The position numbers and the translations under genes were made by a program. A stretch of 64,000 nt of DNA from Phycisphaerales bacterium (GTDB lineage: Bacteria > Planctomycetota > Phycisphaerae > UBA1845 > UTPLA1), in assembly GCA_020639075.1 (NCBI GenBank), contig JACKHI010000001.1:2356001-2420000 (forward strand). The letters are read 5' to 3'. Below are positions 8,759-18,028 of the stretch, piece by piece. Numbering within the stretch: position 1 is the first letter of the stretch; the number at the start of each line of letters is the position of its first letter. The notes below the pieces were generated by a model that worked only from the letters and a program-made list of their open reading frames with translations, had not been told where the DNA came from and searched no databases.

Positions 8759-11700
8759 ATGTGTAACGCGTCCAGCTTCGTCCATCTGCATTGTCACACG
8801 AATTACAGCCTTCTCGACGGCGCGACGCGCGTCAACGAGATGATCGCACGCGCCAAGGAGATGGGCCAGCCGGCCGTCGCCATCACTGACCACGGCAATA
8901 TGTTCGGCGCCGTCGAGTTCTATACCAAGGCTGTCGAGGCCGGCGTCAAGCCGATCATCGGCCTGGAGGCCTACATCGCACCGGGCGATCGTCGCGTGAA
9001 GGAAGCCATCGACGGCGAGACGAACTACCATCTGCTGCTGCTCGCCCAGAACAACACGGGCTATCGAAACCTGCTGAAGCTTACGTCCCTCGCCTATCGC
9101 GACGGCTTCTACTATAAGCCCCGCATCGATCGCGAAACGCTCGAGGAATTCAACGAAGGACTGATCTGCACCAGCACCTGCCTTGGCGCGGAAATCCCCC
9201 AGGCGCTCATGAAGCACAAGCGCGCCGTCGCAGAGCAGCACGCCGACTGGTATCTCAGTGTCTTCGGTCCGGAACGCTTTTACGTCGAACTCCAGGACCA
9301 CGGCCTCGAGGAGCAGCGCCAGATCAATCCCGAGCTGATCGAGATCGCCAATCGCAAGGGCGTCGGTCTGATCGTCACGAACGACGTCCACTACCTCCGG
9401 AAAGAGGACGCCGGCCCCCACGATATCCTCCTCTGCATCTCGACGCGCGCCCTGGAAAAAGATGAAAACCGCATGCGCTTCACAGGCGAGGAGTTCTATC
9501 TCAAGTCGACAGAGGAGATGGCGAAGCTCTTTCCGAACGTCCCCGAGGCGATGTCCAACACACTCGCAATCGCCGAGATGTGCAATGTCGACTTCGATTT
9601 CAACAAGCGCTACACGCCGCACTACCATTCGCCGGACGAGAAATCCCCTGAGGACTACCTTCGGGAACTCGTCTACAAGGGCGCGGCCGAGCGCTATCCC
9701 GAACTCACGCCCGAACTCCGCGAGCGCATCGACTACGAACTCGAAGTCATTCAAAGCAAGGGATTCAGCAGCTACTTCCTGATCGTCTGGGACTTCGTGC
9801 AGTACGCGCGCTCGCTGCACATCCCCTGCGGCGCCCGCGGCTCCGGCTGCTCCAGCGTCATCGCACACTGCCTCTATCTCTCGCAGCCCGATCCGTTGCA
9901 GTACGGTCTCTACTTCGAGCGCTTCATGGATCCGGATCGCGACGAGATGCCCGATATCGATATCGACATCTGCCAGGACAGCCGCGAAAAAGTCATTCAG
10001 TACGTACGCGACAAGTACGGGCACGTCGCGCAGATCATCACGTTCATCACGCTCAAAGCGCGGGCCGCGATTCGCGATGTCTGCCGCGTGCTGGACGTAC
10101 CACTCGCCGAAGCCGATCGCGTCGCCAAGCTGGTCCCCGAAGAACTGAAGATGACGCTCGACAAGGCTCTCAAGCAGGAGCCCGAGCTCAAGCGGATGTA
10201 CGACGAGGATCCGCGAATCAAGCGCGTCATCGACGTCGGTCGCCGCATCGAAGGCTTCCCTCGCAATCCCAGCATCCATGCCGCCGGCGTCGTCGTCGCC
10301 GAGCAACCGCTGGACGACATCCTGCCGCTTTATCATCAACCCGGCTCTGATTCGACGATCACGCAGTTTGACGGCCCGACCGTCGAAAAAGTCGGCCTGC
10401 TGAAGATGGACTTCCTCGGATTGAAGACGCTGAGCGTCCTCGCCCTGACGCTTGAACTTGTCCAGAAGAACTACGGCACGGAAATCGATCTCGAAAAACT
10501 CAACCTGGAAGACCAGAAGGTCTACAAGCTCTTTGCCGCCGGCGAGACGAAAGGCGTGTTCCAGTTCGAGTCCGGCGGCATGCGCGGCGTGCTCATGAAG
10601 ATGCGCCCCAACCGCATCGAGGACCTCATCGCCGCCAATGCGTTGTACAGGCCGGGGCCGATGGTCAACATCGATCCCTACGTCTCGCGCAAGCACGGCG
10701 AGAAATGGAAGACGCCTCATCCGATCATGGACGAGGTCCTCGCCGAGACATTCGGCATCATCGTCTACCAGGAACAGGTCGCGCGACTGGTGAACCAGCT
10801 CGGCGGCGTCGAACGCAAGCGCGCCTTCCGTCTCGCCAAGGCGATCAGCAAGAAGAAGATCAAACTGATCGAGGCCGAGCGCGAGCCGTTCATCGAGGGC
10901 GCCAACAAGCACGGCGTCGATAAGAAAGTCGCCGCCGAGATCTTCGATCAGATCATTCCGTTCGGCGAGTACGCCTTTAACAAGGCGCACTCGACGGGCT
11001 ACGCCCTCGTCGCATTCCAAACAGCGTATCTCAAGGCCTATTATCCGCTCGAGTTCATGGCGGCGTTGCTCACTTACGACATGGGCGATACCGACAAAGT
11101 CTGCGACTACATCGACGAGTGCAAGCGGCTCGGCATCGATGTCAGACCACCCGACGTCAATACCAGCGGCGTCGATTTCACGCCGGTTCCCGGCAAGGGC
11201 GAGAAACCGGGATTCATCCGCTTCGGTCTCGCGGCCATCAAGGGCGTCGGCGAGAAGGCGATGGAGGCGATCGTCGCCGAGCGAGAGAAAGGCGGCGCGT
11301 TCAAGGATCTCTACGACTTCTGCGAGCGCATCGATCTGTCGGCCGTCAATCGTGGCGCGTGCGAAGCGCTCATCAAGGCCGGCGCGTTCGATTCGACGGG
11401 CGCAATGCGCAAGGCGTTGATCAACGTCGTCGATAGCGCACTGCAATCCGGCGCCGAGTCTCAGCGCGACAAGAGCGCCGGTCAGATGACGATGTTCGGC
11501 GACTTCGGCGGCGACGATGATGACGCCAATCACACGATCGGCACTGAAGAGTGGACCGAAGCGGAGATGCTGGCCAACGAAAAGGCTGTTCTCGGATTTT
11601 ACGTTACGAAGCATCCGCTCGCCTCACACGAACACACACTTCGACAATTCGCGACGGCCGACTGCCGCGACCTCGCGGGGTACGGCGAAGGATCGAAAGT

Positions 11701-12271
11701 CATCCTCGGCGGCATCATTTCGCGCATTCGCATGGTGACGACCAAGAGCGGTCGCAACGCCGGATCGAAAATCGCAATCCTCACGTTCGAAGACCTGACG
11801 GGCTCGCTGGAAGCGATCGTCTTCAGCGAGCAATTGCAGGAATATCGCGATCTCGTCGCACCCGACAAGATCGTCTTTCTTTCCGGCGAAGTCGATCGCA
11901 AACGCGAGGAGCCGGCGATTCGCGTGAGTGAAGTGATCTCGTTCGAGGAAGGACCTCTGAGGCTGGCCGAGGCGCTCATTCTTCGCGTCAACGGCGACGC
12001 GCACCTGCCGGATCGGCTGTCGGCATTGAAAGACATCTGCCAGGCCCATCGCGGCGATCGGGCGTTTATGCTGAACGTGTCCGTTCCGCGGAAAATGACT
12101 GTGCTGCTGCGCTGCGACACGCAGTGGCGCGTCAAACCGGACGATGCTTTCAAGACGAGCGTCGAGAAGATCCTCGGTGAAGGCGCTTTCGACTTGCGCG
12201 GCCGGCGCTTCGCACTGACGCGCCGCAAGCTGGACGTGCAGCCGAAAATGGCATCCGCCGGCGCATCGTAG
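8759..12271 (+). CDS. dnaE: DNA polymerase III subunit alpha (DnaE)
   Basis: This is the 1170-aa replicative polymerase, full length for the DnaE1 class. The N-terminal PHP domain starts FVHLHCHTNYSLLDG and keeps the HxH and TDHGNM metal residues. The polymerase core follows, with RGSGCSSVIAHCL near residue 360 and the palm aspartates in MPDIDIDICQDSR near 397. A helix-hairpin-helix (AAIKGVGEKAMEAI) lies near 825. The C-terminal OB domain (GGIISRIRMVTTKSG onwards, about 980-1020) binds single-stranded DNA. GGAGG lies 13 nt before ATG 8759, and a TATAAT near 8698 could be the -10 box. A long frame on the opposite strand is only a shadow. Confidence 0.98.
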   Translation: MCNASSFVHLHCHTNYSLLDGATRVNEMIARAKEMGQPAVAITDHGNMFGAVEFYTKAVEAGVKPIIGLEAYIAPGDRRVKEAIDGETNYHLLLLAQNNTGYRNLLKLTSLAYRDGFYYKPRIDRETLEEFNEGLICTSTCLGAEIPQALMKHKRAVAEQHADWYLSVFGPERFYVELQDHGLEEQRQINPELIEIANRKGVGLIVTNDVHYLRKEDAGPHDILLCISTRALEKDENRMRFTGEEFYLKSTEEMAKLFPNVPEAMSNTLAIAEMCNVDFDFNKRYTPHYHSPDEKSPEDYLRELVYKGAAERYPELTPELRERIDYELEVIQSKGFSSYFLIVWDFVQYARSLHIPCGARGSGCSSVIAHCLYLSQPDPLQYGLYFERFMDPDRDEMPDIDIDICQDSREKVIQYVRDKYGHVAQIITFITLKARAAIRDVCRVLDVPLAEADRVAKLVPEELKMTLDKALKQEPELKRMYDEDPRIKRVIDVGRRIEGFPRNPSIHAAGVVVAEQPLDDILPLYHQPGSDSTITQFDGPTVEKVGLLKMDFLGLKTLSVLALTLELVQKNYGTEIDLEKLNLEDQKVYKLFAAGETKGVFQFESGGMRGVLMKMRPNRIEDLIAANALYRPGPMVNIDPYVSRKHGEKWKTPHPIMDEVLAETFGIIVYQEQVARLVNQLGGVERKRAFRLAKAISKKKIKLIEAEREPFIEGANKHGVDKKVAAEIFDQIIPFGEYAFNKAHSTGYALVAFQTAYLKAYYPLEFMAALLTYDMGDTDKVCDYIDECKRLGIDVRPPDVNTSGVDFTPVPGKGEKPGFIRFGLAAIKGVGEKAMEAIVAEREKGGAFKDLYDFCERIDLSAVNRGACEALIKAGAFDSTGAMRKALINVVDSALQSGAESQRDKSAGQMTMFGDFGGDDDDANHTIGTEEWTEAEMLANEKAVLGFYVTKHPLASHEHTLRQFATADCRDLAGYGEGSKVILGGIISRIRMVTTKSGRNAGSKIAILTFEDLTGSLEAIVFSEQLQEYRDLVAPDKIVFLSGEVDRKREEPAIRVSEVISFEEGPLRLAEALILRVNGDAHLPDRLSALKDICQAHRGDRAFMLNVSVPRKMTVLLRCDTQWRVKPDDAFKTSVEKILGEGAFDLRGRRFALTRRKLDVQPKMASAGAS

Positions 12272-12373
12272 GGTTGTTTGTGCGGGTCCAATTCACGATG
12301 GGCGTCTGCAGTTCCGGCCGCGCGATCATCGGCGCCGAGTGCATATCTCCCCCATCGACCATGAGTACGACCA

Positions 12374-13414
12374 ATGAATCCAATGAAGCCTGAATTACCC
12401 GTGGCTGTTCCTGTCCCAAACCAATCTGCGCGACAGGATATGCCGCAGGAACGTAGGCTATTTGTCGGCACTCGAATTCTCGTGATCGTGTACGTGATTC
12501 AGGGGCTGGTTGTGGGTTTCCTTACGTTGCGTTCAAGTGAGCCCGAAGAGATCGGACGGGCCATGGGAGCCCTGGCCGTATGGTTGTTCGTGTGGATTCT
12601 GGGCCTGATCGCATGGCGTCTATTCCAGCGCTCCAATCTCGCATACAACCTGACGGTCATTTTCGGCGTAATCTTCTACTTGTGCAGCGGCATCGCAATG
12701 AAGGTGATCGAAGTTTCCAGCAGGAAGAATCGTGTCAATCAGAGCCTAGCACAATTCCAGACAAATACCGCGAACATCCGCAAACAGGCAATCGAATCGC
12801 TCTCGACAGGAACGCCTGATCGTGAACTTGCGGCCAACTACACGAAACTACTCGACAAACTCGCCCAAGATGCTCCCGGCGAAATCGGCGTCATCGCCGA
12901 AACAATCTCGGGAGCGACAAAGCGATTTGTCGATCTAGTTGTTGCACGCGATAGCGCCTTTCAGCAATTCAAGGATGCTGGTGGGCTTGGCACGACGAAC
13001 ACAACATCAATCCAGTCACTCGACGAACGCCTGCAGTTAATTGACGCCGTCATCACACGGCAGGATGCCGTCAAGTCATTTCGATTCTCGCATGAAATCG
13101 CCGATCGGCTGGCGAAACGCGGCGCGACGGAACGCGTGATTTCGTCCGTTCTTCAAGAAGCTAAGTCCAACCCGGCTTACGCATTACAACAGGAGGTAAC
13201 TCAGGCGGACTACGACAGGTTTCTCATTTATCGCGAAATCCTCTCATTTCTGCGAACGCACCGCGACAAATGGTCGTACGCACAACCGACGAACCAGTTC
13301 ACGATCGTCGGCATCGAAAGGGCCGCGGAATACAACCAGCTCGCCAAACTGCAGCGGGAGATCGAAGAGGAAAGAAATCAACTCCTTCAACGTATCGCCG
13401 ATAGCTCCCACTGA
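12374..13414 (+). CDS. Membrane protein with coiled-coil C-terminus, unknown function
   Basis: The 346-aa product has a Pro-rich polar N-terminus, three hydrophobic helices between about residues 30 and 115 (including GTRILVIVYVIQGLVVGFL), and then about 230 residues of charged, helix-rich sequence. The end (LQREIEEERNQLLQRI) is a coiled coil. No catalytic motif is seen. It follows dnaE by 102 nt but has no evident link to replication. The base composition is slightly less GC-rich than dnaE. Confidence 0.6.
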   Translation: MNPMKPELPVAVPVPNQSARQDMPQERRLFVGTRILVIVYVIQGLVVGFLTLRSSEPEEIGRAMGALAVWLFVWILGLIAWRLFQRSNLAYNLTVIFGVIFYLCSGIAMKVIEVSSRKNRVNQSLAQFQTNTANIRKQAIESLSTGTPDRELAANYTKLLDKLAQDAPGEIGVIAETISGATKRFVDLVVARDSAFQQFKDAGGLGTTNTTSIQSLDERLQLIDAVITRQDAVKSFRFSHEIADRLAKRGATERVISSVLQEAKSNPAYALQQEVTQADYDRFLIYREILSFLRTHRDKWSYAQPTNQFTIVGIERAAEYNQLAKLQREIEEERNQLLQRIADSSH

Positions 13415-13470
13415 ATTCCCGTCTGTCCGGCGCCGCCACATATCCGCATGGGTGCCCCATCTATTCACGA

Positions 13471-13608
13471 CAACGGCCCATGCAGGTTGTGACGATATCC
13501 CGCGCAGCGCTCGAACCAATGAACGGCAGGCGGTGGAAGCACGAGATTGTAAGAAAGCGGACGTGCCCGAGTTCGTCATGTCGGCGGAGATTGGTTGGCA
13601 TGGGGGGA
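13471..13608. repeat. 138-bp dispersed repeat, copy A
   Basis: This block begins CAACGGCCCATGCAGG and aligns over its whole length with 20387-20526. A hand alignment of 43 triplets gives about 24 differences, roughly 81% identity, spread 9/7/8 over the three codon positions of the open frame it carries. The change is therefore not that of a protein-coding gene. Both copies are followed within about 20 nt by the same CGGAT-headed hairpin repeat. Type is unknown: it could be an RNA gene, a MITE-like element or a mobile-element scar. The rest of the gap 13415-13738 holds the hairpin at 13625-13665 and no gene. Confidence 0.65.
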
Positions 13609-13624
13609 TGCTACGACAGCGGCG

Positions 13625-13665
13625 GCGGATCCCCCAACCTTTGCATTCGCAAAGGATGGGGCACC
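13625..13665. repeat. CGGAT-headed hairpin repeat ending GGGGCACCC
   Basis: The element reads CGGATCCCCCAACCTTT, loop, AAAGGATGGGGCACCC. The CCCCAACCTTT and AAAGGATGGGG arms pair. Related copies lie at 14380-14417, 15777-15817 and 20545-20584, and in reverse orientation four times at 18029-18430. A truncated, reversed half (GGGTGCCCCAT) lies at 13450. No U-run follows. Confidence 0.7.
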
Positions 13666-13738
13666 CAGGCGGAGGAGCCCCCGCTCTTTGCAATCGAAAA
13701 GGATGAGGCACCCACGCCGGCCGTGATAGAATGGAGAC

Positions 13739-14191
13739 ATGAGAGCCTTACGATATTCCTTATTGTTGGTCATTGTTGCCACGGGAGCGACGTGGATTGC
13801 GACCACCATTCGCTCCGTAAGCTATGTCAATAGAAGCGTGGCGCTACGCTTTGGTAGCGGTTGCTTAGCTGTGAACACTGAGCCGGAAGTCGTCACGCTC
13901 GTGTTTCCGGATAACTCTGGATTGCGTGTGTATGCGCCAACCAATAACGAGTATCTGCCATTGCCTAGTATTGAGAACGAATGGGAGAGTTCAGTTATCC
14001 CGTTTTGGCTGATCTTGGGCGTATCCATCCCGTCTTGGTGCATTCTGGCTCGGTGGGCTCAAGACGGAAGGCGACGTCTCGCCATGGGGCTGTGTGTCAC
14101 GTGTGGGTATGACTTGACGGGTAATGAAAACGGGATCTGTTCGGAGTGTGGTGCAGTAGCAAGCGGCATCACGTATCACAGGGCGGGTTGA
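13739..14191 (+). CDS. Membrane protein with C-terminal CxxCGYDLTGN zinc ribbon
   Basis: This 150-aa protein has an N-terminal membrane segment (LLLVIVATGATWIATTI), about 60 extracytoplasmic residues, a second membrane segment (FWLILGVSIPSWCILARW) and a cytoplasmic zinc ribbon CVTCGYDLTGNENGICSECG (last 30 residues). The four cysteines should bind one zinc. The architecture is a recurrent planctomycete family of unknown role. The interrupted gene at 63155-63706 has the same order of parts. GGAG lies 4-5 nt before ATG 13739. GC is visibly lower than in dnaE, which fits an accessory region. Confidence 0.75.
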   Translation: MRALRYSLLLVIVATGATWIATTIRSVSYVNRSVALRFGSGCLAVNTEPEVVTLVFPDNSGLRVYAPTNNEYLPLPSIENEWESSVIPFWLILGVSIPSWCILARWAQDGRRRLAMGLCVTCGYDLTGNENGICSECGAVASGITYHRAG

Positions 14192-14326
14192 ATACGGCCA
14201 CCGATGGGCAGATTAGAACCGGCCAGTGGTGTTTGTCTCTGCGTCCGTTCCGCAAACCACATCTTCAAGTCCGCCCGCTGATTCGTCAGACTGCCGTTTT
14301 TTCCAAACAGGAGGCCGGCGATAGCA

Positions 14327-14417
14327 TTCACTCGCCACCCTATCGTCGCGCCCCCACCCATGAATGGGTGGGCCACCCGCGGATTCCCCACCCATTGAAT
14401 TCGCAAAGAATGGGGCA
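14327..14417. repeat. Composite of two hairpin repeats
   Basis: The first module, ATTCACTCGCC...CCCACCCATGAATGGGTGGG followed by CCACCC, spans 14327-14379. The second is the CGGATTCCCC...TGGGGCA hairpin at 14380-14417. The same two modules occur side by side in the opposite order at 15777-15876 and 20545-20643. The surrounding gene-free stretch 14192-14598 shows nothing else. Confidence 0.7.
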
Positions 14418-14598
14418 ATTGCGATAGGCCTTGTTTCCGGTATGTCGTGAATGGCTGCGCGGAATTCCCGGCGAGACACTAGTCAATTGCCGTGCACGCC
14501 CATCTAATACGTCTCTGGAGTCCGCCTGGCGAATGCAATTCATGCCATTGCGTTCCGGACTGCACTTTCATCGTCGGAGAACGAAGGAGCGCTTCCTC

Positions 14599-15432
14599 AT
14601 GCTGATGGGCCCCATGAGATTTGCGGTCATGAAAACACGACGGGCTCTCGTTGCCGCCCTGTTCGTCTTCGTCGGCTGTTCAAAGGCACCTGACGCCGGC
14701 CAGACATCTCAACCGGCGGCCGAATCGTCAAAACCCGTCGAACTCACGATTCGCTGGACGGACGCGGTCAGCGAACTCGGCCTGAACACGCTCGACGACC
14801 TGGATTCCGCCATGTCGCAGCCCGTGAAGCTCGAGCTGGATGGCAAGGCCCCGACGTTCACCAAGATGGAGCTCAATGGGAAGCCTCCCGAATTCGGCGG
14901 CGAACCTATCGAGCAAGTGCAAATTGTCAGCTGCAATGACTATTACGCGATGGCCGGCAAACCCTATGCACCGACGTCCGACATCGACATGCAGCGACTC
15001 CTGCCGTTCATACGGACCTGTGACACACTGCAACTCCTCAAGCAGGCCGAACCCGCGAAACAAAGCTTCGTCGACGACTTCCTGCTTTCGACTGACACGA
15101 TCGAAGAGGTATTGCCACTCATCAATTTGAAACAGAATCTCCCATCTGCTGATCCAGACAATTCGGCGTACATTTCAATAGAGCCAGAGGGGCCGGCTGA
15201 GAAATTGCCTGACGGCCGCATCCAAATCCGAGGCCTCGGGAACTATACAACAGTAGAACAACTCGCCTGGGCGGACTTTGACCACGACGGTCTCGAAGAC
15301 GTGTTGCTTCACGTGCATGTCGTCGCGGGTTCGCTTGGGTATTGGTCCTATCATCGAGCCATCACGCGGCGCGAACCAGGCGGACCATTGGAATCTGTCG
15401 TCGTCGATGCCTACACGGCGTTTCGTCGCTAA
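14599..15432 (+). CDS. Lipoprotein with FG-GAP-like DHDGLEDVLL segment
   Basis: The predicted product is 277 aa. ATG 14599 is chosen because AAGGAG lies 9 nt upstream; the in-frame ATG at 14629 is also possible. The N-terminus TRRALVAALFVFVGCSK carries a lipobox (FVGC), so the mature protein should be a membrane-bound lipoprotein. The C-terminal third has DFDHDGLEDVLLHVHV, a single calcium-loop-like FG-GAP/VCBS repeat. The middle (TIRWTDAVSELGLNTLDDL...) is not recognised. It lies between repeat clusters and has no partner gene. Confidence 0.65.
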   Translation: MLMGPMRFAVMKTRRALVAALFVFVGCSKAPDAGQTSQPAAESSKPVELTIRWTDAVSELGLNTLDDLDSAMSQPVKLELDGKAPTFTKMELNGKPPEFGGEPIEQVQIVSCNDYYAMAGKPYAPTSDIDMQRLLPFIRTCDTLQLLKQAEPAKQSFVDDFLLSTDTIEEVLPLINLKQNLPSADPDNSAYISIEPEGPAEKLPDGRIQIRGLGNYTTVEQLAWADFDHDGLEDVLLHVHVVAGSLGYWSYHRAITRREPGGPLESVVVDAYTAFRR

Positions 15433-15776
15433 GCTGGATCGATGAAGAACCCATTCAATCAATCCGGATGCGACTCCCGCCACAGCGGCCACGGTAGAGC
15501 AAATCTTACCGAGCAATTTGAAATCGCCTTCGATGGGTGGCATAGGACGTCCCTTCAGGACTCCAGTCAAACGGGCGAAATCGAACCCAGGGCTACACTT
15601 CGACCGCTGTGCGGTCATCGTTTGTCCCGGGCTCACATAGATCACGCTTTCAGCGTGAGGATTCAAGTCAATGCCGCGCGTTCATCGTGTTACGCTGCGT
15701 CAAGCGTAGCATCAGTGAACTTCAATTGCGCCTGTATGAACCAACGCACATGCTCGGGCATGTTGACGTCAGTCAG

Positions 15777-15876
15777 CGGATTCCCCACCCTTTACATGCG
15801 CAAAGGATGGGGCACCCACGCATTCACTCGCCGCCCTATCGTCGCGCCCCCACCCATGAATGGGTGGGCCACCCGG
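15777..15876. repeat. Composite of two hairpin repeats
   Basis: A CGGATTCCCCACCCTTT ... AAAGGATGGGGCACCC hairpin (15777-15817) is joined to the ATTCACTCGCC...GGGTGGG module (15822-15876). Just upstream, CACATGCTCGGGCAT followed by GACGT (15747-15770) resembles spacer sequence found twice in the array at 18029-18510. The gene-free stretch 15433-15907 holds only these repeats. Confidence 0.7.
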
Positions 15877-15907
15877 CGTCCACGGACGTCGCCTGGCGCG
15901 CGACGAT

Positions 15908-16612
15908 TCAATCTGTCAGCAGGCAATCGACGAAATTCTGCAGGTCGTCGATGTCGATCATCAAATCCGGTGTGTTTTCCACATCGCCGGAGCAGACTTC
16001 CAGCCAGTTCGGCGTCGCCGCATTCAAGACGAAGTCAATGAATGGCTGAATGTCATCGCCATTGTCGAGGCCGTCGCCATTCATGTCGCACAAGACGGGC
16101 GAAGACACCGCATCGAGTGAGACGAAGTGCGTTGCGTCATCCAGGCTCAGCCAGCCGATGTTCTCGCCCCAGGCGTAACCGCTCAGTCGAGCCAACGGCA
16201 TAGCGGGCGGGACGGGGCATTCGACGCGCGCCGGCATCGGCGGAACGGCCGATGCCCCGCCGTCAAAGTTGATCCAACCGACGTTTTCACCCCAGGCGAG
16301 CCCATGCAGCGCACCATCCGCATCAATGTTCACGCCGAAATCACTTCCGTCGACGTTTGCGTAAGTGACGCCGTTATTCGGTGAACCGTCGCCGACGTCG
16401 ATGTAGCCGATGTTCTCGCCCCAGATCAGACCGCGCAGGAACGTCGGGCCGACAACAACACCCGCATCCGTCGAATCGGCATCGCGCCAGTTCGTCCACC
16501 CGACGTTTTCGCCCCATGCGAATTTGTTGACAGGATCAATGCTGGATTGCGCGAGCGAGACGCTGAAGAGCGCGAGAGAAATCAGGGCCGCTATGGGTAT
16601 CAATCGAAGCAA
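15908..16612 (-). CDS. Secreted WGEN(V/I)GW-repeat protein with dockerin-like tail
   Basis: The frame is open from 16672, but the TTG at 16612 is preferred: GGGAGG lies 8 nt upstream and the signal peptide (LLRLIPIAALISLALFSVSLAQ) then starts at residue 1, giving 234 aa. The mature part has four copies of (F/I/L/Y)(A/I)WGEN(V/I)G(W/Y), spaced about 40-50 residues, each followed by a short Asp/Gly-rich loop. The C-terminus has two calcium-loop-like units (DMNGDGLDNGDDIQPFIDF and DLMIDIDDLQNFVDCLL) like the dockerin-type tails elsewhere here. Repeats of this kind are known in secreted proteins of unknown function. It lies 60 nt downstream of the beta-helix gene on the same strand. Confidence 0.75.
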   Translation of the reverse strand: MLRLIPIAALISLALFSVSLAQSSIDPVNKFAWGENVGWTNWRDADSTDAGVVVGPTFLRGLIWGENIGYIDVGDGSPNNGVTYANVDGSDFGVNIDADGALHGLAWGENVGWINFDGGASAVPPMPARVECPVPPAMPLARLSGYAWGENIGWLSLDDATHFVSLDAVSSPVLCDMNGDGLDNGDDIQPFIDFVLNAATPNWLEVCSGDVENTPDLMIDIDDLQNFVDCLLTD

Positions 16613-16672
16613 TTCTTGTTCCTCCCGAGGCGCGAAGTTAATCGGCTTGGCCAATCTAACATCGAACGCCAA

Positions 16673-17905
16673 TCAGGGATGGTTCTCGACGAGCGTCGTG
16701 CCTAACTGAGCGTTAATGCCGAGCACGCCGTTGCTGGACGTCGCGCATCCTCGCACGAGGGAGTTGCTGGCCTGAATTCCGTCGTTCCCGTTGCTCCGCG
16801 CGGAACACGAAGTGACTGTTGAACCGGTCGAGACGTTGATCCCGTCCATTCCGTTGTTCGCGGCGATGCATCCGACGACGGTACATCCCGCATCGGTCTC
16901 GATTCCGTGATCGCCGTTGCCTGTCGCCGTGCAATTGACGATCGTCGCCGATCCTGTCGCGTGGATGCCGCTGTCGCCGATTGTGTTGGTGGCGGTGCAA
17001 CCTCGAAACGTGCAACCCAGGCCCCCGACGAATCCGGGGCCGACCGCGCCGTCGCTGGTGTTGTTTCCGTAGGCGACGCAGTTCTCGACGATCGTCTGGG
17101 TTCCCAATCGGAAGCCGATTTCACCATTCGATCGCGACGTGCAGTTCTTCAGAGCGCTCTGTCCGTTGGATAGGGAGAAACCGCGCCCGACATTCATGGA
17201 GGCTACGCAGTTTTCGAACGAATTCCCGAAAGTGCTGTCGAAACCCCAGCCGGTGTTGCTGTAGGCGGTGCAGTTGGTGATCGATGAATCAGATGACAGG
17301 GCGAAACCGTTCCCCATGTTCGAGCGGGCGACACAGCCGCTGACTGTCGAACCTGCACCTACGATGAAGCCACGATCGCCGTTATTTGATGACACGCAAT
17401 TCGTCACTGTGCCGTTGGCGCCGAACACGAATCCGGTTCCGCCGTTGTTCGACGTGCGCAAGTCGATGAGCTGGCTGTTCTGCACAACTGCCGCGGTGAT
17501 TCCGTTGGCGGCGCTTTGAATGATGGTTCCGTTTCGGATTGTGATGTTCTTGTGCGCCGACCCGCTGACAAACACGCCGTTTGTCCATTGTCCGACTTCG
17601 CTGGGGCCGATCATGAAGCCGGAGAAATCGAGCGTGACATTATCATTGGCGATCGTGATGCAGTCGCTGCCGAGACCGCCGGCGATCAGATTCTCCGTCA
17701 GGTAATACGAGCCTTCCTGGCTGATCGTGTACGGCACGTCGGCCTGGCCGATGGGCTTCCGCGGTTCGACCTGCTGCAACGTCTTCATCGTCGGGCCGAT
17801 GGGGCCAACGGGCGGATTGAGATCGCCGGCGTGGACCCACAAGACGGAACCGATCACTGCGACCATCGAAATTGCTACGACGTGTTTTTTTTGGCTTACT
17901 GTCAA
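16673..17905 (-). CDS. Secreted right-handed beta-helix repeat protein (TTG start)
   Basis: This 410-aa protein starts at TTG 17905 with a strong GGGAGGA about 8 nt upstream. A signal peptide (HVVAISMVAVIGSVLWVHAG) is followed by PYTISQEGSYYLTENL, a phrase common at the entry of beta-helix domains. About 13 Cys/Asn/Gly-rich coils of 20-23 residues come next, of the type NC.A..N...GF.......TV..C, matching parallel beta-helix (PbH1) repeats. Most coils keep one Cys at the same place, giving a possible Cys ladder. No catalytic residues of pectate lyases are seen. It is probably co-transcribed with 15908-16612. Confidence 0.85.
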   Translation of the reverse strand: MTVSQKKHVVAISMVAVIGSVLWVHAGDLNPPVGPIGPTMKTLQQVEPRKPIGQADVPYTISQEGSYYLTENLIAGGLGSDCITIANDNVTLDFSGFMIGPSEVGQWTNGVFVSGSAHKNITIRNGTIIQSAANGITAAVVQNSQLIDLRTSNNGGTGFVFGANGTVTNCVSSNNGDRGFIVGAGSTVSGCVARSNMGNGFALSSDSSITNCTAYSNTGWGFDSTFGNSFENCVASMNVGRGFSLSNGQSALKNCTSRSNGEIGFRLGTQTIVENCVAYGNNTSDGAVGPGFVGGLGCTFRGCTATNTIGDSGIHATGSATIVNCTATGNGDHGIETDAGCTVVGCIAANNGMDGINVSTGSTVTSCSARSNGNDGIQASNSLVRGCATSSNGVLGINAQLGTTLVENHP

Positions 17906-18028
17906 GATGTGCTCCTCCCCCGGAATTGCAACGGAACCCTGCGTTCGTCAGCGTGCCATCGTACGAAGGTGGGCAGGCTGATTCAAGAAACTGCGCCGTC
18001 CTTATCGTTGCTCGTGCGGGTGTGGGTG

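Noticed and set aside
8600..11614. 1004-aa open frame on the minus strand
   Set aside because: It lies wholly opposite dnaE and has no ribosome site or domain. Its composition (Asp, Leu, Arg, Val-rich) is that expected of the antisense of a GC-rich gene.
13452..13706. 84-aa frame with a similar frame at 20353
   Set aside because: The similarity is at the DNA level; substitutions are even across codon positions, so the shared peptide is a by-product of the repeat.
15175..15666. 163-aa minus-strand frame
   Set aside because: Mostly opposite the lipoprotein gene at 14599-15432, with no signal or motif.
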